This document shows positions 53,655-61,703 of a stretch of DNA of 64,000 bases, in pieces; position 1 is the first letter of the stretch; the number at the start of each line of letters is the position of its first letter. The translations under genes and the position numbers were made by a program. The DNA lies in IMG/VR virus record IMGVR_UViG_3300046453_000063, positions 62,001 to 126,000 of that record. The stretch is one strand, 5' to 3'. The DNA is from a virus. The notes under the pieces are model-generated. The model saw only the letters and a program-made list of their open reading frames with translations, did no database searches and was not told the DNA's origin.

Positions 53655-55940
53655 TTGAATCCTATTATTGAGTTGAAGTTAACGCCAGATCGAATGATGT
53701 ATCCCAAGAGAGAAGCAGATAATAAGGGAGATTTCAGAATCTATTCGTGTAAGACGGAAAGTCAAAATGTAATTCTCAATGATTACAACCGAGTTTCGAT
53801 AAAAGGAGTGATGCAGAGACTTGAAATTGGAGTTGAATATGACGCTCAAATTCAGTTAGAGAAAATCGATCCTCAGTATGGAGCAAGTTACAATGTGTTG
53901 TCTGTATACCAAGACATTCCAGAAACAATGGATGGTCAAAAGTCCTTTCTTGCAACAATGGTAACTGAACAACAACTGAAGGAAATTTATACCACCTATC
54001 CAGATGAAGATATTATTAAACTATTCGTTGATGATAAATTTGATTATAAAAAAGTGAAGAGTTTTGGACCAGTGGTATACCAACGAGTCAAAAATAGAAT
54101 CATTGAAAACATAGCATATAAAGAAATTTTAAGCAGACTTGGAAAGTATGGAATTACGTATGATGTTATTTTAAAGCTCGAAGAAGTGTTTAAAAGTAAA
54201 GAGTTAGCTATACAGAAAATTGAAGAGAATCCATACGAATTAACCAGGATTCACGGATATGGATTCAAGAAAGCAGATAAAATTGCAAAACTGATGGGTG
54301 TTGCTCACGATGATCCTAATCGAATCAAATACGGAATTAGATTTGCTATTGACGAGAACCAGCAAAGCGGACATACTTTTATGTACCGGGAAGAACTGCT
54401 GAGAAACGCGTCAGAAAAGTTGGAGTTAGAGATTGATCAAATACATAATCTGTTAGATGAGACTGATGAATTGAAATTTATTGATGATAAAGTGTCTTTA
54501 ATTAAAACATATAATGCGGAATTTTACATTGCAAAAAGATTGACTGAAATACTGAAGAATGGTGAACCATTAGATTTTGATCCAGAAGAGTTTATCAAAT
54601 ACATAGAGAATAAATATATTGATATTATACCTAAAGGATTGACACATCAACAAAAGGATTTCTTTAGAAACATACAAAAGAATTCGGTTAACTTGTTGGT
54701 GGGGTACGCAGGAACCGGAAAAAGTCAGATGCAAATGTTTCTAATTGAATTATTGGATTGGCTGGGTTTAACTTACACAATGGTATCTCCTTCGGCAAAG
54801 GCTGCTAAGGTTACAAAGAAATATACCGGATTTAATGCACTAACCACACATAGAAAGATTGGGTATGGTCGAGGTGGAAAAGACGAAGAACATCTATATG
54901 AGATTTATGAAGACTTCGTGATTATGGATGAATCAGGAATGACAGACGTATTTATTTTATCTTCGTTGCTGGCTAAAATTAAGAATCCTAAAACAAGACT
55001 GTTATTTGTAGGTGACGACTTTCAACTCCTCAGTATTCAGGCCGGGAACTTCCTTCATGATATAATCCAGTGCGGAACAATCCCTCTTACGAAGCTAGAT
55101 ATTGTATTTAGACAAGAAAAAGGTGGAATCCTAGACATTGCAACGAAGATCCGTCAAGGAAAACACTTTGTCAAAGACAGTTTTGTTAATGATAAGATAC
55201 TCTTTGGAGAAGATTTTCTTTTACATTGTGTAGATCAATGTAATATGGAATCTCACTATAAAGGATATTATAACGTATTAATGAAATTGTTTCCGCCTGA
55301 AGATATTATGGTTTTAACTCCAACAAAGAAAGGAAAACTTGGAACAGTTGAAATAAATAAATATATACAATCGGTTGTTAATCCAGATGATGGCGCGAAG
55401 AAGCAATACGAATATGGATATGAGAAAGAGAACATAATTCGAGTAAATGATTTTGTCATGAACACTGTTAATATGTACGACATTTCAAATATTGATGACG
55501 AAGGAACGGACGTGGTGAATGGCGATTCTGGAATTATAATTGATATTAAATTTGAAGATGAGAAAAGACCTGTGAATAAATACGATGTAGACGATGATGA
55601 TCAAATTAGAGAAAGTGAAAAGAAAGGGATTATTATTCAGTTTGATGATGCTGTAGTAAGATTGGATTTTGGGTTAGCGATGCAACTATTACATAGCTGG
55701 TGCTATACCATTCATAAGGCCCAAGGATCAGGGAGTGAGGCAACTTTATGCATATTGGATAAGTCCAATAAATATCAAGCATCTGCAAACTTAGTATATA
55801 CAGCAATAACGAGAAGTAAGAAAAAATGTATATTCTTGACTCAGGCCGAAACGCTGAATTTCGCTATTCGTAAAGTTGATAATATGAGAAGAAATACACA
55901 TCTATGTGATTTGTTAAAGGCTGCTGTGGGAAATGAGTAA
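53655..55940 (+). CDS. RecD2-like SF1 DNA helicase
   Basis: 761 residues starting at TTG right after the recombinase stop. N-terminal OB-like region, helix-hairpin-helix repeats (LARIH-type RIHGYGFKKADKIAKLMGV), then SF1B motifs: VGYAGTGKSQ (Walker A, about 348-357), VIMDESGM (II), FVGDDFQLLSI (III), IVFRQEKGG (IV), VLTPTKKGKLG and the C-terminal HSWCYTIHKAQGSGSE and VYTAITRSKKK (V-VI). 5'-3' helicase for replication or recombination of the element. It overlaps the initiator gene by 8 nt. Confidence 0.9.
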   Translation: MNPIIELKLTPDRMMYPKREADNKGDFRIYSCKTESQNVILNDYNRVSIKGVMQRLEIGVEYDAQIQLEKIDPQYGASYNVLSVYQDIPETMDGQKSFLATMVTEQQLKEIYTTYPDEDIIKLFVDDKFDYKKVKSFGPVVYQRVKNRIIENIAYKEILSRLGKYGITYDVILKLEEVFKSKELAIQKIEENPYELTRIHGYGFKKADKIAKLMGVAHDDPNRIKYGIRFAIDENQQSGHTFMYREELLRNASEKLELEIDQIHNLLDETDELKFIDDKVSLIKTYNAEFYIAKRLTEILKNGEPLDFDPEEFIKYIENKYIDIIPKGLTHQQKDFFRNIQKNSVNLLVGYAGTGKSQMQMFLIELLDWLGLTYTMVSPSAKAAKVTKKYTGFNALTTHRKIGYGRGGKDEEHLYEIYEDFVIMDESGMTDVFILSSLLAKIKNPKTRLLFVGDDFQLLSIQAGNFLHDIIQCGTIPLTKLDIVFRQEKGGILDIATKIRQGKHFVKDSFVNDKILFGEDFLLHCVDQCNMESHYKGYYNVLMKLFPPEDIMVLTPTKKGKLGTVEINKYIQSVVNPDDGAKKQYEYGYEKENIIRVNDFVMNTVNMYDISNIDDEGTDVVNGDSGIIIDIKFEDEKRPVNKYDVDDDDQIRESEKKGIIIQFDDAVVRLDFGLAMQLLHSWCYTIHKAQGSGSEATLCILDKSNKYQASANLVYTAITRSKKKCIFLTQAETLNFAIRKVDNMRRNTHLCDLLKAAVGNE

Positions 55941-56607
55941 AGATAATACAAATAAGAAACAATACATAAAGATTAGAACAGATGTCGTGAGGGATGAAAA
56001 TATAACTGCTAATGATTTTGCAATAATCTTATATCTCAAATACATGACCTGGAAGACTGGTGGTAAATACAGGTTTGAGGTATTATTGTCTGAGTTAAAA
56101 AGTTTTCTCAATGTAGCTGATAATAAATCACTTAAGCCTATATACACAAGTCTTTATAATAACGAGTACATAATTGAACCTATGAAGCCACTGAAACCAA
56201 ATACACCTATACTTTTTGTTTTAAATAAAAATAAGTTTAATACTGATGATTTAAGTGGAGATGAATTTTTTACTCATCTCCCTATCAGTATTTTGTTTGG
56301 TCTTAAAGATGGGAAGATTGATAAGAAAGAAGTTAGAATATTGTATTATTTGAAAAGTTATATTAATTATACTGATTCAAAAAAGCATTTTTGTTATACG
56401 GGAATTGAGAAGACGATGACCAGAGAACTGAACATGAGCGAGAAGACAATACCCAAATACACAAAATCACTTGTCGATAAAAAATTAATAAATATAGAGA
56501 GACATGTTTTTAAAACTGAATACCAGTATGATGAAAATGGGAAGCTGCTATTTAACAAGTTCAACAATCACTATTATATCAATTATGAAAACATAGTTGA
56601 TCTATAG
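55933..56607 (+). CDS. Winged-helix replication initiator (Rep-like)
   Basis: 224 residues with two apparent winged-helix units: NITANDFAIILYLKYMTW...SLKPIYTSLYNNEYI (20-75) and KKEVRILYYLKSYI...NMSEKTIPKYTKSLVDKKLINIERHVF (135-205), the general layout of Rep proteins that bind iterons. Its stop lies 14 bp before four exact 22-bp-period iterons, the standard place of a Rep gene. It is co-translated with the helicase. The family is inferred from fold pattern plus the repeats; a DnaD-like or regulatory role is the alternative. Confidence 0.68.
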   Translation: MSKDNTNKKQYIKIRTDVVRDENITANDFAIILYLKYMTWKTGGKYRFEVLLSELKSFLNVADNKSLKPIYTSLYNNEYIIEPMKPLKPNTPILFVLNKNKFNTDDLSGDEFFTHLPISILFGLKDGKIDKKEVRILYYLKSYINYTDSKKHFCYTGIEKTMTRELNMSEKTIPKYTKSLVDKKLINIERHVFKTEYQYDENGKLLFNKFNNHYYINYENIVDL

Positions 56608-56616
56608 AGAATTCCT

Positions 56617-56713
56617 CTACCCGTAATTTTTCCCACTACTAACCGTAATATCTCCCACATCCTACCGTAAAATATCCCTTATCTAACCGTAATTCATCCG
56701 GGAGAGATTACGG
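56617..56713 (+). repeat. Iterons: four direct 22-bp repeats plus one inverted copy (candidate origin)
   Basis: CCGTAA cores start at 56621, 56643, 56665 and 56687, an exact 22-bp period, within a consensus close to CTAACCGTAATATCTCCCA. An inverted copy (TTACGG at 56708-56713) makes a palindrome with the fourth repeat. Such 22-bp iterons, spaced two helical turns apart, bind Rep initiators at plasmid and phage origins. Confidence 0.85.
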
Positions 56714-57100
56714 ACTAGTACTTATGTACTTAGATCTTTATATTTTAGATGTTTAGATACAGTATTTAGAAACACGCTGCGCTAGTTTCTGTGAGCTTGA
56801 CAACTGATTGAAAACGGAGAGATGAAAGATTAAAGAAAGATCAAAAGATAAAACCAACTTAAACGGTTGTTGTGTGTTTGGCATTAAAGTATTCAGTATT
56901 AATTTCATTATAAATTATGTATGATTTTATAATTATCATATGGGGATGAATAAATAGACAAGATGGATAGTTGAGATGTGAATTCAATATAAATTATAAA
57001 GGAATCTGAGTTTAAAATTGAAATTGAGTTGTGATGGAAAGTGTAACTTAAAACGTAAAGTGTGCGATAGATGAAAAATAAATTTGAATATTTATATGTG

Positions 57101-57136
57101 GGTAGTATCCAGGATATTGGATGCTACCTTTTTTAT
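57101..57136 (+). terminator. Terminator downstream of the iterons
   Basis: GGTAGTATCCA and TGGATGCTACC (10 of 11 paired, loop GGATAT) followed by TTTTTT on the plus strand. Ends transcripts from the initiator operon or a small RNA across the iterons. Confidence 0.85.
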
Positions 57137-57652
57137 GTTAATGTACCCCCTCCCCTGGAGATAAGATAATATGATGATAAATTTTAATCGTGAGTGAGAA
57201 ATGAGGTGAATGTAGTGTCGATTAGAATTAGAAAAATGATGATAATTTGAGGTTGGTGAGAGGTAAAAAGTGTAGACAGAATAAGGATATTCTTGTGTTT
57301 TGGATGTGCCGATATGAGTGTGGGTTGGTGATTCGATGGTAAGAGATGGATTGCGATATATAGGTTAATCGTAAAAGATGAGGAAATATAAGGGTTATTG
57401 AGGTGAAATGGGGGATAAATGTGGAAAATGAGGTGATTTTAGAGGAAATTAAGGGGAAAAAGTGTAGGAAATATAAGGGGTTTACGATTGAAATTACGAT
57501 TGAAATTAGGGTGAAAATTGGAGAATATAAATTATAAATTGGAAGAGGATGGGAAAATGAGAGGAGAGTAAATTGGGGAGTGAGAGGAGATAAAAAGTAA
57601 AAATTGAGTTGAGTGTAGGAGTGGAACAGATAGCGGACTATTTTCTATATTT

Positions 57653-57761
57653 ACCAGTTATTGGGTTGTAAACTACCCCCGGTATCCCTTTATAGATAGC
57701 ACATAAGTATAGTTGTATGCTATCTAGCATGCATGATCAACCTTGACAACTCACCAGTTAT
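57653..57761. other. lox-like 34-bp palindrome (57693-57726) flanked by ACCAGTTAT direct repeats
   Basis: Arms TAGATAGCACATA and TGTATGCTATCTA (11 of 13 complementary, the outer 9 bp perfect) flank an 8-bp spacer AGTATAGT, giving 13-8-13 as in loxP. ACCAGTTAT occurs at 57653 and again exactly 100 bp later at 57753, placed almost symmetrically about the palindrome. It lies where plus-strand composition flips from G-rich to C-rich. Candidate tyrosine-recombinase site. Confidence 0.55.
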
Positions 57762-58275
57762 ATACTACTTATCTCGCTGGATTTTATTTAAAATTTTTAT
57801 TAAATTGACCATATTTTCATTTGAAATTTTCAACTCCAGACATAACATATATGATATCACTGTATATATCCAATATACACACTCACAGAATCGAACGATA
57901 ACGCGAAGTCTCTAAATTATGACATCACACTGTATCATTAGTATTATACTCTGTTATATAACACAGAAATATGCATGCACATGTATCACTTATCGGTGTA
58001 CTTGTCATACTGTTTAAGTATCTCACTATTCAATTGCACACAATCTAATTTATATCAATATAATTGTTATCTATTTAATTGTATCATCTATAGCTTCTTA
58101 TCTAATGATGGATGTTCCTCATCCGTAATAATACATTGTATACAATTAAATTTTAAAAAATTTAATTTACATAAATACAAATAGTCTTACAGTCCCACTT
58201 ACTCACTTTGATCACTATACCATAGACTGTACCTAAACTATAGCATATGATTCAACTCTAATACTCCAGTGATGT

Positions 58276-58322
58276 TTAATAAATAAATATATGTTGCAAT
58301 CATCTAATATCCATGCTATAAT
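58276..58322 (+). promoter_or_regulatory. AATAAATATA-type promoter, 212-residue gene
   Basis: TTAATAAATAAATATA, then TTGCAA (58294-58299), 17 bp, TATAAT (58317-58322), 54 bp before the gene. Confidence 0.85.
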
Positions 58323-58375
58323 AAATATATAAAGTAAATGATACATATTAATCCTATCCCTTGGAGGTTATCCAC

Positions 58376-59014
58376 ATGTCAAACACTAAACTCACTGAAG
58401 CGTACGAGAAAGCAGCACTTGCCACTGACAAACAGAGATCCACTATTGAACGTCACCAGTCACAACTTGACAAGATGCTTGCAACTCTCACTTCTAAAGG
58501 TGTTGACATCAATGACCTTGAAACTGTCAAGTGGGCAAACACCGATAAGGATCTTTACTGGGACATCTGCAAGATTCAAGGTAAACATGATGACATCAAG
58601 AATGCACTCAAGAAACTTGCTAAATGTGAATCCATCCAATCCGGCTGGTCAGATAAACTTAACAAGGAGATTGAGAAGGCACAGCTGTTCTCAGAACTCC
58701 CAGCCATCATCCTAGAGTTTGCAGAGAGATACAGAGTACGCTGCATTGAATGGCTGCTAGAAGGTCCAGAAGGCTACACACAAGCCGAAGCAGAGAAGAA
58801 GGCAGAACAGTTTAAGAAGGATCTACTCACCACTCTAGTATATAGAGTATCATCCAAGGTTGGTAAAATCACAGACGCAAAAGGCTTAACAATTGGTATG
58901 AATGGTGAACTCAATGGTTTAGTTATTGGAGATAAAGATAGCGCAACCGTTACAACAATCCTAGCAGGTGGATATAATATCCAATGCTTACACTATAGAG
59001 TATTAGTAGGTTAA
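58376..59014 (+). CDS. Conserved-looking hypothetical protein, first right-arm gene
   Basis: 212 residues from the ATG at 58376 (TTGGAGG, good spacing). The N-terminal 130 residues are helical and charged. The C-terminus (YRVSSKVGKITDAKGL, then NGELNGLVIGDKDSATVTTILAGGYNIQCLHYRVLV) is a compact beta unit that I associate with uncharacterised phage and plasmid proteins, without a known function. It is followed by a strong hairpin. Has its own promoter. Confidence 0.68.
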   Translation: MSNTKLTEAYEKAALATDKQRSTIERHQSQLDKMLATLTSKGVDINDLETVKWANTDKDLYWDICKIQGKHDDIKNALKKLAKCESIQSGWSDKLNKEIEKAQLFSELPAIILEFAERYRVRCIEWLLEGPEGYTQAEAEKKAEQFKKDLLTTLVYRVSSKVGKITDAKGLTIGMNGELNGLVIGDKDSATVTTILAGGYNIQCLHYRVLVG

Positions 59015-59022
59015 TAACAAAA

Positions 59023-59046
59023 AGGCTCAGAGTGACACCTGAGCCT
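59023..59046 (+). promoter_or_regulatory. 8-bp hairpin between two right-arm genes
   Basis: AGGCTCAG and CTGAGCCT pair perfectly around AGTGACAC, 9 bp after one stop and 36 bp before the next start. The tail is AAATATTCCTTT rather than a T run, so it looks more like an mRNA processing or attenuation hairpin than a clean terminator. Confidence 0.55.
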
Positions 59047-59082
59047 AAATATTCCTTTAACTTTGAAAGGTGGATACATATA

Positions 59083-59286
59083 ATGTTCAATAAAGCACTC
59101 AAGGCACTTCCTAGTAATGTTGGCTATGATCCAGGTGAACATACTACTGTTTCAGATTTAATCTATATTGTTCAACATGAATTAGATCTCATGAATGAAG
59201 AACCTGAACAATATGAATATCTATCTGCTGCAGAATTTAATAAACTAAAAAAGAAGTGTTTAAATTTTATTCAAAAATATAAATAA
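59083..59286 (+). CDS. Small hypothetical protein
   Basis: 67 residues from the ATG at 59083 (GAAAGGTGG). Helical, acidic (LIYIVQHELDLMNEEPEQYEYLSAAEFNKLKKK). A terminator follows within 30 bp. No family recognised. Confidence 0.62.
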   Translation: MFNKALKALPSNVGYDPGEHTTVSDLIYIVQHELDLMNEEPEQYEYLSAAEFNKLKKKCLNFIQKYK

Positions 59287-59310
59287 GCATAAATAAATAT
59301 AATTCACTCC

Positions 59311-59344
59311 AGAACTGTTATATCTCATAACGGTTCTTTTTTTT
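59311..59344 (+). terminator. Terminator of the first right-arm unit
   Basis: AGAACTGTTAT and ATAACGGTTCT (10 of 11 paired, loop ATCTC) followed by nine Ts. Confidence 0.92.
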
Positions 59345-59392
59345 ATTTCCCTCTCACACCTCACACAATCCATTCTAAGCCATTCCACTATA

Positions 59393-59398
59393 TGGTAT
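59393..59398 (+). promoter_or_regulatory. Extended -10 promoter of the membrane-protein gene
   Basis: TGGTATAAT (extended -10) 53 bp before the ATG; the -35 is poor. Unlike the neighbouring units it lacks the AATAAATATA element. Confidence 0.5.
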
Positions 59399-59450
59399 AA
59401 TAACCCTAACCTATCCTCATCATCTCTAATAAAGGATGTGCTTCCATTCC

Positions 59451-60272
59451 ATGTCTGACCCCAATCCATATCAACACATACCGTCTTACTCATCTAGAAT
59501 ATCTAAAGCAGCTCTAGACGCTGCACAGTATGCACAACAACAGGTTAACTCTCTTCAATCCTTACTAGGTGATACTGCTTATAGCATTGCCATGTCAACA
59601 GACGTTACTCATTTATTAAAAGATGCTGCCTATTATGCATCCGATGAAGCAGTCAAACAAATAGATTCATCAACTAAAGCACTATCCTCTATCTCAGCAG
59701 ATGTTATGAAAGAAGTCATTCGCTCCACACAAGGTATTATTAATGCACGTATTCCACAATCAGCAATCGATAGCATTGCTCTCATTAACACTGCTATAGA
59801 ATCTATCAAAGGTATTCAGTTTGACACTATTGCAGCAAAGCATATAACTGTTAACTACGAACAGTATAAGCCTGTAGCAGACGCACTAGAAGGCTTACAG
59901 CATGATAACAACATACCACTTGACTTTAATTCTATACCTGTTCAGGATTCATCTGATACTGTTACGGATAACATCAGTGAAGTAATCAAAGAACAAAAGC
60001 CAGTCAACGTAATAGCCATTATTAGTCTTATACTTTCTATCTATGGTTCTTATCTGGGAACATATACCAACTTTCTTAAGCCTAGCATAGCAGGCGAACA
60101 GTTACAGTTAGAAAAAGAGCAACTTGCACAATCAAAGTTAGATTATAATGAAGAGGTTAGACATAATAAGATAACAGAAGAACAGGGTAGACAAACATTG
60201 ATTTTTACGGGTAAAATGTATGATCTTTTGATTAACCTTACTAATACAGAAGCAGAAGTAACTGAAGAGTAG
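59451..60272 (+). CDS. Putative single-pass membrane protein of unknown function
   Basis: 273 residues from the ATG at 59451; the in-frame ATG at 59436 sits directly on the AAAGGA ribosome site and is rejected. Residues 1-180 are Ala/Ser/Ile-rich helices with no charge clusters. One membrane helix lies at about 188-210 (VNVIAIISLILSIYGSYLGTY), followed by a charged helical tail (LQLEKEQLAQSKLDYNEEVRHNKI). The coding strand is pyrimidine-rich (C above G), opposite to most genes in the window. A terminator follows. Confidence 0.62.
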   Translation: MSDPNPYQHIPSYSSRISKAALDAAQYAQQQVNSLQSLLGDTAYSIAMSTDVTHLLKDAAYYASDEAVKQIDSSTKALSSISADVMKEVIRSTQGIINARIPQSAIDSIALINTAIESIKGIQFDTIAAKHITVNYEQYKPVADALEGLQHDNNIPLDFNSIPVQDSSDTVTDNISEVIKEQKPVNVIAIISLILSIYGSYLGTYTNFLKPSIAGEQLQLEKEQLAQSKLDYNEEVRHNKITEEQGRQTLIFTGKMYDLLINLTNTEAEVTEE

Positions 60273-60282
60273 TAGTTTGCAT

Positions 60283-60321
60283 GAAGCAGTCTATATGTTT
60301 AGACTGTTTCTTTGTATCATT
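60283..60321 (+). terminator. Terminator of the membrane-protein gene
   Basis: GAAGCAGTCTA and TAGACTGTTTC (10 of 11 paired, loop TATGTT) then TTTGTATCATTTT. Confidence 0.75.
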
Positions 60322-60330
60322 TTAATCATT

Positions 60331-60377
60331 TAATAAATAAATATAAGTAGACATTATAATATAATATATGCTATAAT
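60331..60377 (+). promoter_or_regulatory. AATAAATATA-type promoter, 176-residue gene
   Basis: TAATAAATAAATATA, TAGACA (60348-60353), 18 bp, TATAAT (60372-60377). Confidence 0.82.
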
Positions 60378-60436
60378 AAGGTATAAGAGGTATTAACGGT
60401 TAACACATTCCAGCATCACAAAAGGGGATCATACAT

Positions 60437-60967
60437 ATGACAATTATCAACCATATCAACACTATCCAAGGTGTTACCACTAAAGACTCCAACATGTTTA
60501 ACCTTCACGAGCTGCACATTGACGGCGTTCATGTTGGTTATGTTCGTATGACCAATAGCAAAATTGAAATTATTCCTCATATCAACTTTACAGTTAATGC
60601 TGCTAAACCTATCTTTGTATCCTATGACGAGTTCCACAGTGTTGTTGATCAATATAGAGCAAAGGGTATCATCTCCTATAACCATTCTAACACTCCTGTA
60701 ACCGTCTCTAAGCCTTCGCAAACTAATATTAATCCACTCATTACAACTAACCTTATCGGCCTCACAGTGACAGGTGAAACGTATGGTATTGTCATCAACG
60801 AATATTCTGATTCATTCGGCAAAGATATTGTTATTGATTGGGAAGATGGCAGAACCACTCAAATAGACGTTAACAATATCACCGTTATTGACGATAACAC
60901 AGATATTCTTAATCCTGGTATCTTTATCGATCTCACAGGTGAATACTTGAGCAATATTTATATTTAA
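60437..60967 (+). CDS. Hypothetical protein with C-terminal SH3-like segment
   Basis: 176 residues, ATG after AAAGGGGAT. Beta-rich. The C-terminal half (GLTVTGETYGIVINEYSDSFGKDIVIDWEDGRTTQIDVNNITVI) has the spacing of a small SH3/Tudor-like barrel (LIGxxVxG...V...DSFGKDIVIDWEDG), which may bind nucleic acid or protein. Single-gene unit with its own promoter; the next promoter begins before its stop. Confidence 0.65.
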   Translation: MTIINHINTIQGVTTKDSNMFNLHELHIDGVHVGYVRMTNSKIEIIPHINFTVNAAKPIFVSYDEFHSVVDQYRAKGIISYNHSNTPVTVSKPSQTNINPLITTNLIGLTVTGETYGIVINEYSDSFGKDIVIDWEDGRTTQIDVNNITVIDDNTDILNPGIFIDLTGEYLSNIYI

Positions 60968-61010
60968 TAAATAAATATAAGTTGAAATACAAAAAATATC
61001 GTGCTATAAT
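60964..61010 (+). promoter_or_regulatory. AATAAATATA-type promoter, 111-residue gene
   Basis: TTAATAAATAAATATA overlaps the previous stop codon; then TTGAAA (60982-60987), 17 bp, TATAAT (61005-61010). Confidence 0.85.
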
Positions 61011-61053
61011 AAGATATAACCAAAAACGAGATACATAAAAGGAGCTGATAACA

Positions 61054-61389
61054 ATGATTACAGAAACTACTGGTCGCAACGAAATTCAAATGATGCAGAA
61101 TAAATATAATGCAGTCATCAGATGGGAAGAGCAGTTTGCAAATGAAATTGAAGAACTCAAAAAGATCGATGAAAATGACACTGAAGCGAATAGCGTTGCT
61201 CTTGAATTGCTCAAGACATGGGATGACCGCAGTAAAATTTCTGGTAAGCGTACAGCCTTGGTAACATCGAGCAATTCACGTAAAATTGATAAGCTTGAAT
61301 CAAAACTTAATTCCTTGGGCTACAACCTAAAGAAAACAGATTGGAACAACAATATTGCAATTACAAAATTGAAGTGTGTTATTGCCTGA
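61054..61389 (+). CDS. Coiled-coil hypothetical protein
   Basis: 111 residues, ATG after AAAGGAG. Helical, acidic first half (RWEEQFANEIEELKKIDEND), basic second half (SNSRKIDKLESKLNSLGYNLKK). No family recognised. Probably co-transcribed with the 51-residue membrane protein that follows by 33 bp. Confidence 0.65.
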   Translation: MITETTGRNEIQMMQNKYNAVIRWEEQFANEIEELKKIDENDTEANSVALELLKTWDDRSKISGKRTALVTSSNSRKIDKLESKLNSLGYNLKKTDWNNNIAITKLKCVIA

Positions 61390-61422
61390 AAATTAAACAA
61401 TAATGAAAGGAGGTGGGATAGG

Positions 61423-61578
61423 ATGATTCTTATTTATGTATCATTTCTTTTATACACCATTTATAGAATGACTAAGGAAGTGAGAAAGAAACAGTATAAA
61501 TGGGCGCTTGAATCTTTGGTGTTTGCATTTTTATTTGTAATTGAAATTGCAGCATGGATTATCTTAGAGATTAATTAA
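61423..61578 (+). CDS. 51-residue two-helix membrane miniprotein
   Basis: Strong ribosome site (AAAGGAGG) before the ATG at 61423. Sequence MILIYVSFLLYTIYRM, a basic loop (KEVRKKQYKWALE), then SLVFAFLFVIEIAAWIILEI: two membrane helices with a positively charged turn. A terminator follows the stop by 42 bp. Possible holin-like, toxin-like or regulatory membrane peptide; not resolved. Confidence 0.68.
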   Translation: MILIYVSFLLYTIYRMTKEVRKKQYKWALESLVFAFLFVIEIAAWIILEIN

Positions 61579-61620
61579 TACATAAATATTATGAATAAAT
61601 ATGAATAAAATATAAATTCA

Positions 61621-61644
61621 AGGAGAATCCCATTCTCCTTTTTA
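61621..61644 (+). terminator. Terminator of the 111/51-residue unit
   Basis: AGGAGAAT and ATTCTCCT pair perfectly (loop CCC) and are followed by TTTTTA. Confidence 0.85.
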
Positions 61645-61703
61645 TCATATATTCTCGCACCGACTCATTAACACAATAATAATCAAAAGGAGGTATTCAC
61701 AAA

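Larger units (their letters stand above)
56608..58375. other. 1.77-kb gene-free region: iteron origin, terminator, skew switch, lox-like site
   Basis: Holds iterons (56617-56713), a short purine-skewed leader, a plus-strand terminator (57101-57136), then 57.18-57.60 kb with almost no C on the plus strand, a switch near 57.65-57.7 kb at a 34-bp palindrome, and a C-rich, G-poor stretch to 58.3 kb ending in a promoter. Short frames at 57733-57915 and 57975-58184 lack ribosome sites and are not supported. Confidence 0.7.

Noticed and set aside
56797-56830. TTGACA after the iterons as a promoter for a small antisense or regulatory RNA
   Set aside because: No acceptable -10 at 16-18 bp; the terminator at 57.1 kb can belong to the initiator operon.
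57733-58184. Two short plus-strand frames (60 and 69 codons) right of the skew switch
   Set aside because: No ribosome sites, odd composition (Tyr/Ser/Ile/Cys-rich from C- and T-rich DNA) and no promoter of the local type; they look like chance frames.
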